From Streptomyces dysideae (GTDB lineage Bacteria; Actinomycetota; Actinomycetes; Streptomycetales; Streptomycetaceae), in the NCBI RefSeq assembly GCF_001514305.1, contig NZ_KQ949080.1, positions 17,057 to 81,056 on the forward strand: a stretch of 64,000 nucleotides of DNA, written 5' to 3'. Position 1 is the stretch's first letter. Each line of letters starts with the position of its first letter. The translations under genes and the position numbers were made by a program. Positions 8,458-17,009 of this stretch are shown here, piece after piece. The notes beneath the pieces were generated by a model. That model ran no database searches, was not told where the DNA came from, and saw nothing but the letters and a program-made list of their open reading frames with translations.

Positions 8458-9390
8458 ATGGGGGTGTTCGTCTTTCTGCCGCTGGTCCTGCCGCTCACGG
8501 CGTGGCCGATCGCACGCCTGGCCGAGCAGCGGCTGCATCCGCGGACAGCGACCCGGCTCCTGACCGGGCTGGCCGTCGTGATGGCGGTGTGCAGCACCGT
8601 GTGCCTGGGGCTCCTGATGGTGGTCGGCACCGCCCAACTGCCCGGCAACCCGCTTCCCGACGCCTGGTCGGACCCCGAGGTCCGCGAGGCCGTGCCGTAC
8701 GACGAGGTCGCCGGAAGGCTGGCCATTCCGGCGTTGCTGGCGGTGTTACTGACGTGCAGCCGCACGCTGTGGCAGCACGGCAGGGTGCGCCGCCGCGCCC
8801 ACCGGGCCCTGGCCGGGCTGCCGGGCACACAGGTCGCGGTGCTGCCCGACGAGGCGCCCTACGCCTATGCGCTCCCCGGCGGGCGACGGGACCGGGTGAT
8901 CGTGACCACCGCCATGCTGTCCTGCCTCGAACCGGCTGAACGGCGTGCCCTGTTCGCCCATGAGCGCGCCCATCTCGCCGCCCGGCACCACCGGTTCCTG
9001 CTCGCCGTCCAACTGGCCGCGCGCGCCAACCCGTTCCTGCGTCCGCTGTGCACGGCCGTGTTCTACACGACGGAACGGTGGGCGGACGAGGAGGCGGCCC
9101 AGACGGTCGGCAGTCGCAGGGCCGTGGCGTGCGCGATCGGCAAGGCCGCCCTGGTCTCCCGCGGCACCCCGGCCCCCACCCTCGCGGGCTTCGCCGCGCC
9201 GGGCCCGGTGCCGCGCCGGGTCGCCGCCCTGCTCGGCCCCGAGCCCGCGCTGCGCAGCTGGCCCTCGGTGTTCACCTCGGTGGGCCTGGCCGCCTGGGGA
9301 GCGGCTGCCGGAACCGCGGTCTCCGCGCTGTCCTCCGCGAACTCCGCGGTGACGATGGTGCTCATCCTGCATGCGGCGACGCCTCTGTGA
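8458..9390 (+). CDS. M56-family membrane metallopeptidase (BlaR1-like, no sensor domain)
   Basis: A 310-residue integral membrane protein with hydrophobic segments at the N-terminus (about 1-20, 33-57), about residues 88-102, and the C-terminus (about 285-310). The zinc-binding HERAH motif is at residues 168-172, followed by a downstream ERWADEEA segment that supplies a further ligand in this family. It lacks a penicillin-binding sensor domain. It forms an operon with the BlaI-type repressor. The codon for residue 97 (8746-8748) is TTA, so translation should depend on the bldA tRNA. Confidence 0.9.
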   Translation: MGVFVFLPLVLPLTAWPIARLAEQRLHPRTATRLLTGLAVVMAVCSTVCLGLLMVVGTAQLPGNPLPDAWSDPEVREAVPYDEVAGRLAIPALLAVLLTCSRTLWQHGRVRRRAHRALAGLPGTQVAVLPDEAPYAYALPGGRRDRVIVTTAMLSCLEPAERRALFAHERAHLAARHHRFLLAVQLAARANPFLRPLCTAVFYTTERWADEEAAQTVGSRRAVACAIGKAALVSRGTPAPTLAGFAAPGPVPRRVAALLGPEPALRSWPSVFTSVGLAAWGAAAGTAVSALSSANSAVTMVLILHAATPL

Positions 9391-9482
9391 GGACGTCGGC
9401 TTCGGCCCGGCGGGCGTAGTCGTTCGGACGGTGTGCCGGGCGCCGGCACCAGTGTTCGCCCGGCACGAGCGTCGTCAGGCGA

Positions 9483-9938
9483 TCAGAGGTCGAACTCGTG
9501 GGGCGGCAGGTCGAGGGTGAAGCAGGCCTCGCGGACGATCGCCTGCTCGCTCTTGTCGAAGTCGCCGTCGGCGCCGCCGATGACGATGCCGATCTGGATG
9601 ACCGCGCGGGCCTCGGCGGGCTTCTTCTTCGCCTTGGCGATCTCCTGCAGCACGCTCACCTTGCCGAAGGCGAAGTCCGTGGTCAGCTTGTTGAGGTTGT
9701 CGTCGAAGCGCCGCTGCAGATCCATGGCGTCGAAGTTCTGCAGCACCTCGTTGGTGGCGATCAGCTGGGCCACGCGCTGCCGCTCGGACGGGTCGACGGT
9801 GCCGTCGGCGGCGGCGACGAGCGCGCACATCGCCATGCTCGCGTCGCGGAAGGCGCCGCTCTTGAGGTCGTTCTTCTTCGCCATCAGCTGCGTCTGCATC
9901 TGTGACGCGGACTCCTTGAAGCGGTCCCACAGGGCCAT
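9483..9938 (-). CDS. TerB family tellurite-resistance-like protein
   Basis: A 151-residue protein of the TerB family. Two acidic repeats typical of the fold, ADGTVDPSERQ and GADGDFDKSEQ, occur in the N-terminal and C-terminal halves, within helical sequence. TerB proteins act at the inner face of the membrane with TerC/TerD partners in stress complexes. The start at 9938 follows a GGAG site. A 16-bp palindrome shared with the Spo0M gene lies 62 bases upstream of the start. Confidence 0.92.
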   Translation of the reverse strand: MALWDRFKESASQMQTQLMAKKNDLKSGAFRDASMAMCALVAAADGTVDPSERQRVAQLIATNEVLQNFDAMDLQRRFDDNLNKLTTDFAFGKVSVLQEIAKAKKKPAEARAVIQIGIVIGGADGDFDKSEQAIVREACFTLDLPPHEFDL

Positions 9939-9999
9939 GCGAACTCCATTTACGGTCGGGGCTGGACCGCTCCGACAGCGGCCCGGTGCTCCAGAAATG

Positions 10000-10015
10000 T
10001 CTACAGCAACGTAGA
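10000..10015 (-). promoter_or_regulatory. Palindromic operator-like site, copy 1
   Basis: TCTACAGCAACGTAGA, with TCTAC/GTAGA arms, sits upstream of the terB-like gene. A 14/16 identical copy lies upstream of the Spo0M gene at 11557-11572. The TACA/TGTA-like core resembles operators of BlaI-family repressors, one of which is encoded at 8062; this link is inferred. Confidence 0.5.
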
Positions 10016-10126
10016 AACTAGTGGCTCGGTGGATAAGTTCCAGTGATTTCCGGGCGGTTCGGTCGGAGGGGGCGGGCGTAAGGTCGATCAGCTGCTGTTG
10101 TCGAGGCGGGAGCCGGGCCGATAGGC

Positions 10127-10447
10127 GTGACGGCCGCGGACCCGCCCCGGCGCACAGCGCTCCACCCGCTCCCGCGGCTCCACAGGCGCGACGCCTGGTC
10201 ATGCTGGCGCGCGACCGCATCTGCGTGGCCGCCTCCCTCCCGCCGCGGGCTGTCGCCCACGAAGGCCGACGACTTCCGGGCCGCCGCGGAGTTCTCCCTC
10301 GACGAGGCCCGCATCGAGGGCGAGGCGGGCCTGCCACGCGGGTTCGCCGCGCTCAGGATCCGCTTCGCCGACGGCTCCTGGATTCAGGTCGGCCGGCTGG
10401 GCGAGCCGGAAGGCGCGGATCACATCCTGCACACGGTCAGCGCGTGA
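10127..10447 (+). CDS. Hypothetical protein, possibly truncated
   Basis: An open frame of 106 codons. Its first half is Arg/Pro rich and looks non-coding. The second half (from FRAAAEFSLDEARIEGEA to the end) reads like a normal globular domain with alternating charged and hydrophobic residues. This suggests either a shorter true gene or a 5'-degraded remnant. No family is recognised. It is divergent from the terB-like gene. Confidence 0.35.
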   Translation: MTAADPPRRTALHPLPRLHRRDAWSCWRATASAWPPPSRRGLSPTKADDFRAAAEFSLDEARIEGEAGLPRGFAALRIRFADGSWIQVGRLGEPEGADHILHTVSA

Positions 10448-10474
10448 CCGTTCCTGCCGACTCGCCCCGGGCCG

Positions 10475-11458
10475 TCAGCCCTCTTCTTCCTCGTCGCCCT
10501 CGAAGAAGTCCCCGACCTCGTCGACGACTTCGGCCGCGACCATGCCGCCGACGACACCGACGGCGAGCCCGGCCGCGCCGGCGGCGATGACGGTGCCCAT
10601 GCCGGGGCCGGAGCGGTGGCCGTCGTGATGGTGCTCGGCGTGTCCGTAGTGCCCGCCATGGCTGCCGGCGTGCGGGCCGTAGGACGCCCGGTGCTCGACG
10701 AGCCGGCGGATCCAGCTGTCGACGATCGCGTTCCAGTCCTGGTGCCCGACCCCGTCGTGGGCGACCGTGAACCGGGTCAGCGCGTCATGGCCCTCGGAGA
10801 AGAACCCGCCGCGCTTGTCCGCCTCCAGGACCACTTCCATGCCGCCCGGGTGGGCCAGGAAGGTCAGCTCGATCTCGTTGACCTGCTGCGCGTACTGCGG
10901 GGCCGGGGTGAGCTCGATCTCCTGGTAGAAGGGCAGCTGCTGACCGGTGCCACCGATGCGGCCGTACTCCAGGTCGGCGGACCCGAAGCCGAAGCCGAGC
11001 CGGCCGAGCGCTTCGAGGATCGCCTCCTGGACGGGCAGCGGGCCCACGGCCAGTTGGTCGAGGTCGCCCTTGTCCTTCGCACCGGCCACCGCCAGCTCCG
11101 TGCGCACACCCAGGACGATACCCAGGCCCTGCCCGTACAGCTCGGTGATCGGGGTCTCCCACGGCAGCGTCACGGTGAACGGGACGCTGCGCACCTCGCC
11201 CGCCGCCAGCCGGAAGCCGCCGCCGACGGTGAACCGGTCGAAGGCCAGGACGCCTTCGCTCTCACCCTCTTCGTGCTCGGCCTCGACCCGCGCCACCAGC
11301 TCCAGGGTGATGTGCTCGATGTCGAAGTCGGCGTCGCCGCCCTTGAGATGGACCTGACCGGACAGGCCGCCGCCGGGAACGGCCGCGCCGGGATCGAGGA
11401 CCGTGTCGACCGTGGGGCCGCCCACGCCGAGCGAACCGAGCAGTCGTTTGAACACCAT
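10475..11458 (-). CDS. SpoOM (sporulation-control) family protein
   Basis: A 327-residue arrestin-like Spo0M protein, a family that modulates sporulation and cell-division timing. MVFKRLLGSLGVGGPTVDTVLD, GGLSGQVHLKGG and the EIELTFLAHPGGMEVVLEADKRGG block are diagnostic. The C-terminus adds a His/Gly-rich stretch, a Gly/Ala/Val hydrophobic segment and an acidic tail (EGDEEEEG). The ATG at 11458 is 11 bases from AAGGAG; the GTG at 11470 is too close to it. The shared 16-bp palindrome lies 99 bases upstream of the start. Confidence 0.92.
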   Translation of the reverse strand: MVFKRLLGSLGVGGPTVDTVLDPGAAVPGGGLSGQVHLKGGDADFDIEHITLELVARVEAEHEEGESEGVLAFDRFTVGGGFRLAAGEVRSVPFTVTLPWETPITELYGQGLGIVLGVRTELAVAGAKDKGDLDQLAVGPLPVQEAILEALGRLGFGFGSADLEYGRIGGTGQQLPFYQEIELTPAPQYAQQVNEIELTFLAHPGGMEVVLEADKRGGFFSEGHDALTRFTVAHDGVGHQDWNAIVDSWIRRLVEHRASYGPHAGSHGGHYGHAEHHHDGHRSGPGMGTVIAAGAAGLAVGVVGGMVAAEVVDEVGDFFEGDEEEEG

Positions 11459-11861
11459 CGTGGCGTCCACTCCTTATACGTGCGTGTGCTTCCGTCGTGT
11501 GAGCAGGTGAGAGGCGTGCGCCTCCGGGGAACAACCGGTAGCAGCGACACGTTCTCTCTACAGGCACGTAGAAGCATAGGGCTGCCGGGGCCGGTCCAGG
11601 TCGTGTCCTGGCGGCTGTGGCGGGAAAGTCCGAAAAGAGTCGCCGAGCGAGGCCGACCGGGGACTTGACCTCAATGCTTTGCCGGTCTTTTACGATGGTG
11701 GGAAGGGCGTGTCCCGGCCCTGTCGACCGCCGAGGGTCCCCCTGACCCTCCAGGCCCAGAAGGAGCGACGGTCCCGCAATGGGTGAGCCTCCCAGTACCA
11801 GCCGTGCCGTACCCCGTCCGCAGCCCGCGCTGCCCGTGCGTGAGGGATCGGGGGTGGCACG
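11459..11861. other. Intergenic region between spo0M and the CNNM pair
   Basis: About 400 bp without a gene. It holds the divergent promoters, the palindrome at 11557-11572 and a long G/C-rich leader (about 11700-11860) in front of the first CNNM gene. Several short inverted repeats are visible in the leader, but no known riboswitch class could be recognised. Confidence 0.5.
11557..11572 (-). promoter_or_regulatory. Palindromic operator-like site, copy 2
   Basis: TCTACAGGCACGTAGA upstream of the Spo0M gene matches the site at 10000-10015 at 14 of 16 positions and lies on the same side of its gene. This suggests both genes share one regulator. Confidence 0.5.
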
Positions 11862-13196
11862 GTGACCGAGGTCCTGCTGCTCCTGCTGGCCCTCCTCCTC
11901 ACCCTGGCCTGCGCCCTGTTCGTCGCCGCCGAGTTCTCTCTGACCACCGTCGAGCGCGGTGAGCTGGAGCGTGCCGCCGAGGCGGGCGAGCGTGGCGCCC
12001 AGGGTGCGCTGAAGGCCGTACGGCGTCTGACGTTCCAGCTGTCCGGCGCCCAACTCGGCATCACCGTCACCTCGCTGGTGATCGGCATGCTCGCCGAGCC
12101 GTCCCTCGCGGCGCTTCTGGAAGGCCCGCTCGAGGCCGTGGGTCTGGGCGGTGCCGCCTCGTCGGTGGCGACCGTGCTGGGCGTGGCCGTGTCCACCGTG
12201 GTGCTGATGGTGGTGGGTGAGCTGGTGCCGAAGAACTGGGCGATCTCCCGGCCGCTGGCCGTCGCCAAGGCGGTCGCAGGTCCCCAGCGTGGCTTCACGG
12301 CCGCGTTCGGCCCGTTCATCCGTCACCTGAACAGCACCGCGAACCGGTTCGTACGGCGCTTCGGTCTGGAGCCCGCCGAGGAGCTGGCCTCCGCCCGCAG
12401 CCCCGAGGAACTCATCGCGCTCGCCCAGCACTCGGCCGCCGAAGGTGCGCTGGAGGCGGACTCCGCCGAGCTGTTCGTGCGCACCCTGCACCTGAGCGAG
12501 CTCACCGCCGAGAACGTGATGACCCCGCGCGTCGACGTCCAGGCCCTGGAGGCCCACGCCACGGCGGCCGACGCGGCGAACCTCACCTACGCCACCGGCC
12601 TGTCCCGCTTCCCGGTCTACCGCGACAGCCTCGACGAGGTCGTCGGCACCGTCCACATCCGTGACGTGCTCGCGCTGGAGCCGGAGAAGCGGCAGCTCAC
12701 GCCGGTCACCGAGCTGGCCACCGAGCCGCTGCTGGTACCCGACAGCCTGACCGCCGACCGGTTGCTGGAACGCCTGCGCGAGACGCGCACCATGGCGGTC
12801 GTCATCGATGAGTACGGCGGTACGGCAGGGGTGGCGACGGTGGAGGACATCGTCGAGGAGGTCGTCGGCGCGGTCCGTGACGAGCACGATCCCGTCGAGG
12901 CGCCCGACCTACTGCCCGCCCCCAGGACGGAGGACGGCCGCGCGGCGTGGGAGGCGGACGGTTCCGTCCGCCTCGACGAGCTCGCCAGGATAGGACTGAC
13001 GGCGCCGGAAGGCCCGTACGAGACAGTGGCCGGCCTGGTCGCCACCCGCCTGGCGCGCATTCCGGCCAAGGGCGACGAGCTCGACCTGGACGGCTGGCGG
13101 CTGCATGTCCTCGACGTCGAGCACCACCGTGCGGACCGCGTCCGCATCACCGAACCGGCCCGGGTGCCGGTCCAGGCGGGGGAGGAGTCCCGATGA
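11862..13196 (+). CDS. CNNM/CorC (HlyC/CorC) family membrane protein 1
   Basis: A 444-residue protein with an N-terminal DUF21 membrane domain (about residues 1-190; FVAAEFSLTTVERGEL and VVGELVPKNWAI are conserved), a CBS-domain pair (about 200-330; MTPRVDVQAL, FPVYRDSLDEVVGTVHIRDVL, DEYGGTAGVATVEDIVEEVVG) and a C-terminal CorC_HlyC domain (about 350-435). The family is associated with Mg2+/Co2+ efflux or homeostasis. The start is GTG after a G-rich site. The gene overlaps its paralogous neighbour by ATGA, so the two products are probably made in equal amounts and may form a heteromer. Confidence 0.93.
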   Translation: MTEVLLLLLALLLTLACALFVAAEFSLTTVERGELERAAEAGERGAQGALKAVRRLTFQLSGAQLGITVTSLVIGMLAEPSLAALLEGPLEAVGLGGAASSVATVLGVAVSTVVLMVVGELVPKNWAISRPLAVAKAVAGPQRGFTAAFGPFIRHLNSTANRFVRRFGLEPAEELASARSPEELIALAQHSAAEGALEADSAELFVRTLHLSELTAENVMTPRVDVQALEAHATAADAANLTYATGLSRFPVYRDSLDEVVGTVHIRDVLALEPEKRQLTPVTELATEPLLVPDSLTADRLLERLRETRTMAVVIDEYGGTAGVATVEDIVEEVVGAVRDEHDPVEAPDLLPAPRTEDGRAAWEADGSVRLDELARIGLTAPEGPYETVAGLVATRLARIPAKGDELDLDGWRLHVLDVEHHRADRVRITEPARVPVQAGEESR

Positions 13197-14215
13197 CCGC
13201 GCTGCAGCTCGCCATCGGCGCCCTGACCCTGCTGACCAACGCCTTCTTCGTGGGCGGCGAGTTCGCCCTGATCTCCGTGCGCCGCAGCCAGATCGAGCCG
13301 CGCGCGAAGGAGGGGAACAAGCGGGCCCGGATGACGCTGTGGGGCCTGGAGCACCTCTCGGCGATGATGGCCACCGCGCAGCTGGGCATCACCATCTCCT
13401 CGCTGGTGCTGGGTGCGGTCGCCGAACCGGCCATCGCGCACCTGCTCGAGCCCGGCTTCGAGGCGGCGGACATCCCGCACGGTCTGGTGCACCCGATCGC
13501 GTTCGTCATCGCGCTCAGCCTGGCCACGTACCTGCACATGCTGATCGGCGAGATGGTCCCGAAGAACATCGCCCTCGCGGCCCCGGTCCCCACCGCGCTG
13601 CTGCTCGGCCCGCCCCTGGTGGCCCTCACCCGGGCGCTCAAGCCGGTGGTCTTCGGCATCAACGCGTTCGCCAACGCCCTGCTGAAACTGCTCCGGGTGG
13701 AGCCGAAGGACGAGGTCGAGTCGGTGTTCACCGACGATCAGCTCGCGCGCATGGTCGTCGACTCCAGCCAGGCCGGCCTGCTTTCGCCCGCCGACGGAGA
13801 ACGGCTGCGCGACGCACTGGAGCTGGGCACCCGCCCGGTGGGCGAGATCCTCGTCCCCGCTCCGAAGATGCGCACCGTCGGGCACCTGACCACCCCCGCC
13901 GAGCTGGAGCGCACGGCGGCCGAGGCGGGCTACTCCCGCTTTCCCGTCACCGGCCCGGACAACGCCCTGCTGGGCTACCTGCACATCAAGGACACCCTCG
14001 GCATCACCGACCGGAACAAGCCGTTCCCGCGCACGGCCCTGCACCCGGTCACCCGGGTCCGCATCGACACCCCGCTGGACGACACCCTCACCGCCCTGCG
14101 CGCCGACGGCAGCCACCTGGCCGCGGTGACCGGCGAGAAGGGCGCTGTTCTCGGCTTCGTGACCATGGAGGACGTCCTGTCCGAGCTGGTCGGCCCGGCA
14201 CGGGCCGCCGCCTGA
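13193..14215 (+). CDS. CNNM/CorC family membrane protein 2
   Basis: A 340-residue paralogue of the preceding gene: DUF21 domain (NAFFVGGEFALISVRRSQIEP, LIGEMVPKNIALA) and a CBS pair, but with no C-terminal CorC_HlyC domain. The CBS region ends with VLGFVTMEDVLSELVG. The ATG at 13193 overlaps the previous stop (ATGA), indicating translational coupling. Such long-form/short-form pairs are common in Streptomyces. Transport substrate is not evident. Confidence 0.92.
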   Translation: MTALQLAIGALTLLTNAFFVGGEFALISVRRSQIEPRAKEGNKRARMTLWGLEHLSAMMATAQLGITISSLVLGAVAEPAIAHLLEPGFEAADIPHGLVHPIAFVIALSLATYLHMLIGEMVPKNIALAAPVPTALLLGPPLVALTRALKPVVFGINAFANALLKLLRVEPKDEVESVFTDDQLARMVVDSSQAGLLSPADGERLRDALELGTRPVGEILVPAPKMRTVGHLTTPAELERTAAEAGYSRFPVTGPDNALLGYLHIKDTLGITDRNKPFPRTALHPVTRVRIDTPLDDTLTALRADGSHLAAVTGEKGAVLGFVTMEDVLSELVGPARAAA

Positions 14216-14218
14216 CCG

Positions 14219-14257
14219 CCGGGCCGCCTCGTGCGTGCCCCGCACGAGGCGGCCCGG
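14219..14257 (+). terminator. Strong terminator hairpin after the CNNM pair
   Basis: A perfect 17-bp stem (14219-14235 with 14241-14257) and a 5-base loop start three bases after the stop codon of the second CNNM gene. Confidence 0.9.
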
Positions 14258-14305
14258 TATGGCCTGCCCTCACCTGGTGGGTTGTACGGAAGCGGAATGG
14301 TGTGG

Positions 14306-14507
14306 CTAGTGCCCCAACAGGCACCATTCGCCCCGTCGCGACGCCCGGCACGCTCCTCCACTGCCTTAAGGGCGTGGGAGGTGCCCCCACTCGCCGCACC
14401 GGGCACAAACCCGAGTACGTCCAGTACGAGGACTTCCGGCCGGCACGCCGAGAGCACGCACCGGACGCCGCTCCTTGACGGGCGAACGTGGCCAGCCGGG
14501 GCACTAG
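14306..14507. mobile_element. MITE-like element A (202 bp)
   Basis: Bounded by a perfect 10-bp terminal inverted repeat (CTAGTGCCCC at 14306-14315 and GGGGCACTAG at 14498-14507). The interior from 14341 to 14470 is a close copy of 14541-14670 in element B, at a constant offset of 200 bp. It encodes no protein. The ends include CTAG, a target preferred by some IS5-group transposases, so it is probably a non-autonomous element. Confidence 0.72.
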
Positions 14508-14705
14508 GGGGTGTTTCGAAAGTCCCGCACAGCACCCACGGCGCCCGGCGCGCTCCCCCACTGCCTTAAGGGCGTGGGAGGTGCCCCCACTCGCCGCACC
14601 GGCCAAAAGCCCAAGTACGTCCAGTACGAGGGCTTTCGTCCGGCACGCCGAGAGCACGCACCGGACGCCGCGGGCACCGCACAGGACTGTCGAAACACCC
14701 CCTAG
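14504..14705. mobile_element. MITE-like element B (202 bp)
   Basis: Bounded by a perfect 16-bp terminal inverted repeat: CTAGGGGGTGTTTCGA at 14504-14519 and its complement at 14690-14705. Its interior is homologous to element A but the tips differ, so the two were mobilised by, or evolved towards, different transposases. It shares the CTAG at 14504-14507 with element A, giving an A-B tandem with CTAG at all three boundaries. Confidence 0.75.
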
Positions 14706-14791
14706 GGTGCTCGGGATGTTTGGCGCCGACACAGCACCCGCATTCCACGTAAGACGCCGGATCCCGGGCCCGGGTTCACTCGGGAGGGCCC

Positions 14792-15089
14792 GTGAGTGAC
14801 AACGTGCGCTCGGCGAACCGGGCACCGGAACGGCAGGCCCAGGCATCGCCTGCTCGCACCACGTCCCCTGCGCCCGCCGGCGCGGCGAAGCCGGTCAAAC
14901 ATGATCGTCTACGCCTTCCACATGCCGGCGTTCATCGTCATCTCCGGCTACTTCTCGCGCGGTTTCGACGCGAGCCCGGAGAAGATCAAGCGGCTGGTGA
15001 CCGGCGTGGTCGTCCCCTACGTGGTCTTCGAGGTGGCGTATTCGCTGTTCAAGAAGTGGGCCGGCGGCGACCCGGGCCATCCGATCAGC
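14792..15089 (+). pseudogene. Acyltransferase remnant (fucose-4-O-acetylase/acyltransferase-3 type)
   Basis: A gene start (GTG at 14792, about 35 codons of Pro/Ala-rich N-terminus) runs into a deletion junction near 14899. After it the frame changes, and from 14901 an internal piece of a membrane acyltransferase appears: VYAFHMPAFIVISGYFSRGF, then a membrane segment, then FKKWAGGDPGHPIS. Homology stops at about 15089, leaving roughly a quarter of such a gene. It ends near the 3' end of the convergent DUF475 gene, next to the MITE pair. Confidence 0.72.
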
Positions 15090-15177
15090 CGGACGGGGAC
15101 GGGGTTTGCCGATCAGGCCCCGGTCGCGCTGGGCGGTCGGTTCCGCGGGCTCGGTGGCCTCCGGGTTCGTCGGCTGA

Positions 15178-16323
15178 TCACGCCCTCGACGAGACCTCTG
15201 TCTTCTCGTCCGAGGCCGGTCCTGTTCCCTTCGCTGCCGCGAGCGCCTTGTTGCGGCGCACGGAGGACAGGAAGGAGGCCGCGATCAGGAAGACACCGGC
15301 CAGGCCGGTGATGATCTCGCTGATCTCGTGCTCGATGGTGACCAGCAGGATCGAGGCGAGGGCACCGATCGCGTAGTGCGCGCCGTGCTCCAGGTAGACG
15401 TAGTCGTCCAGGGTGCCCTGGCGGACCAGATACACCGTGAGGGATCGGACGTACATGGCGCCGATGCCCAGGCCGAGCGCCATCCAGAAGATGTGGTTGG
15501 TGATGGCGAAGGCGCCGATCACACCGTCGAAGGAGAAGGACGCGTCCAGGACTTCGAGGTACAGGAAGAGGAAGAACGCCGCCTTGCCGGCGAGACCGAC
15601 CGCCGAGACCGGCTTGCCCTCGGATCTCGCCTTCTCCTCCTCGTGTGCGTGCTCCTCCTCTTCTTCTTCGAGCCTGTCCTCGAAGTATCCGGACAGGCCG
15701 CCCACGACCAGGTAGGTGATCAGACCGGCGACGCCGGAGAGCAGTACCGTGGCCGCCTTGTCGGCATGGCCCGTGCTGACGTGCGCGTGGGTGGCGAAGG
15801 TCATCGCGGTCACCGACAGAACCATGAGCGCGATGCAGACCGACAGCATGTCGATCTTGCCGAGTTTGGCCAGCGGGCGCTCCAGCCACGCCAGCCACTT
15901 GATGTCACGGTCCTCGAAGATGAAGTCGAGGAAGATCATCAACAGGAACATGCCACCGAACGCGGCGATCGCCGGGTGGGCGTCGGTGACCAGGTCCTCG
16001 TACCGGTCGGGGTTGTCGAGGGCGAGCTGTACCGCCTCGACGGGACCGACCTTCGCGCTGATGGCGACGATCACGACCGGGAAGACCAGCCGCATACCGA
16101 ACACCGCGATCAGGATGCCGAGGGTGAGGAAGATCCGCTGCCAGAAGGCGTTCATCTTCTTCAGGATCCCGGCGTTGACGACCGCGTTGTCGAAGGACAG
16201 CGAGATCTCCAGGATCGACAGGATCAGTACGATCCCGAACGCCTCCCAGCCCCACTGCCACGCGGCGAAGGCGAGGCCGGCCGCGGTGACGGCGAACGAC
16301 CAGCCGAATGTCCTCAAGATCAT
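15178..16323 (-). CDS. DUF475 / TerC-like integral membrane protein
   Basis: A 381-residue polytopic protein with about eight to nine membrane segments. The repeated motif ISLSFDNAVVNA near residue 42 and the matching DASFSFDGVIGAF in the second half show the internal duplication of the TerC-like fold, with acidic residues placed in membrane helices for metal handling. A Glu-rich cytoplasmic loop (LEEEEEEHAHEEEK) separates the halves. The family is linked to tellurite or metal stress. Its ATG overlaps the stop of the upstream HATPase gene by ATGA. Confidence 0.9.
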   Translation of the reverse strand: MILRTFGWSFAVTAAGLAFAAWQWGWEAFGIVLILSILEISLSFDNAVVNAGILKKMNAFWQRIFLTLGILIAVFGMRLVFPVVIVAISAKVGPVEAVQLALDNPDRYEDLVTDAHPAIAAFGGMFLLMIFLDFIFEDRDIKWLAWLERPLAKLGKIDMLSVCIALMVLSVTAMTFATHAHVSTGHADKAATVLLSGVAGLITYLVVGGLSGYFEDRLEEEEEEHAHEEEKARSEGKPVSAVGLAGKAAFFLFLYLEVLDASFSFDGVIGAFAITNHIFWMALGLGIGAMYVRSLTVYLVRQGTLDDYVYLEHGAHYAIGALASILLVTIEHEISEIITGLAGVFLIAASFLSSVRRNKALAAAKGTGPASDEKTEVSSRA

Positions 16324-16832
16324 CTCTTTCCCATGCAGTCGGAGTGAATTTCGCGGAGGCCGGCAGCCTCCGGCGCCGCTCGTGTCACGACGCCAGCCGG
16401 TCGAGGGCGCATGTGGACACGTGGGGTGGGTGGTGCCACCTCGAACCAGACGGTCTTTCCCGTGGCGGTGGGCGCACTGCCCCAGTCGGCGGCCAGGGCC
16501 GCGACCAGCAGCAGACCGCGACCGCTCTCGGCATACAGCGCGTCGCCATGTGGGGTCGGGAGAACGCGAGCCGTGTCGGCCACCTCCACGCGCAGCCGGG
16601 TCCTCGTCCAGCGCACGACGACGGTGTACGGGCCGGTGGCGTGCCGCAGCGCGTTGGCGATCACCTCGCCGGAGAGCAGCGCGATGTCGTCCAGCGTCTC
16701 GTCCGGCAGCGGAAGACCCCAGTCACGGACCGTCGACAGGACCAGCCGACGCGCCGTGGGAACGGTCTGTTCCCCCGCACTGAGGGTGAAGCCGCGGCAC
16801 AACGGTTCTCTGTGGGTGTGCACCATGATCAT
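16320..16832 (-). CDS. HATPase_c ATP-binding protein (anti-sigma/RsbW-like)
   Basis: A 170-residue single-domain GHKL protein of the large Streptomyces family related to anti-sigma kinases. LLSGEVIANALRHA is the N box, VEVADTARVLP the G1 box, and SGRGLLLVAALAADWG the G2 region. It has no transmembrane segment. It overlaps the DUF475 gene (ATGA), so the two are co-translated. Partners such as anti-anti-sigma factors are not encoded nearby; its target is unknown. Confidence 0.88.
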   Translation of the reverse strand: MIMVHTHREPLCRGFTLSAGEQTVPTARRLVLSTVRDWGLPLPDETLDDIALLSGEVIANALRHATGPYTVVVRWTRTRLRVEVADTARVLPTPHGDALYAESGRGLLLVAALAADWGSAPTATGKTVWFEVAPPTPRVHMRPRPAGVVTRAAPEAAGLREIHSDCMGKR

Positions 16833-17009
16833 CCCTTGACGGGTGTGCCCCGGTGCGGACAGGAGGCGACACCGGACACGGTCGGCGGGGCGTGCAGGCT
16901 ACGGAGGAGAGGCTGACAGCGGTCCCTGGGATCGGCCGGCCCGCTTGTCGTTCGTGCGAGGTGGTGCGCCCGTGCCGGGGCGAGGCCGATCCTGCCCACG
17001 ACGTGTGGC

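Noticed and set aside
11690..11861. Possible Mn2+ (yybP-ykoY) or Mg2+ riboswitch before the CNNM gene
   Set aside because: The leader is long and structured, but the conserved loop sequences of these classes are not present; left as an unassigned leader.
14219..14257. Long hairpin as part of the MITE tandem
   Set aside because: It lies outside the CTAG boundaries and directly after a stop codon, so it is a terminator.
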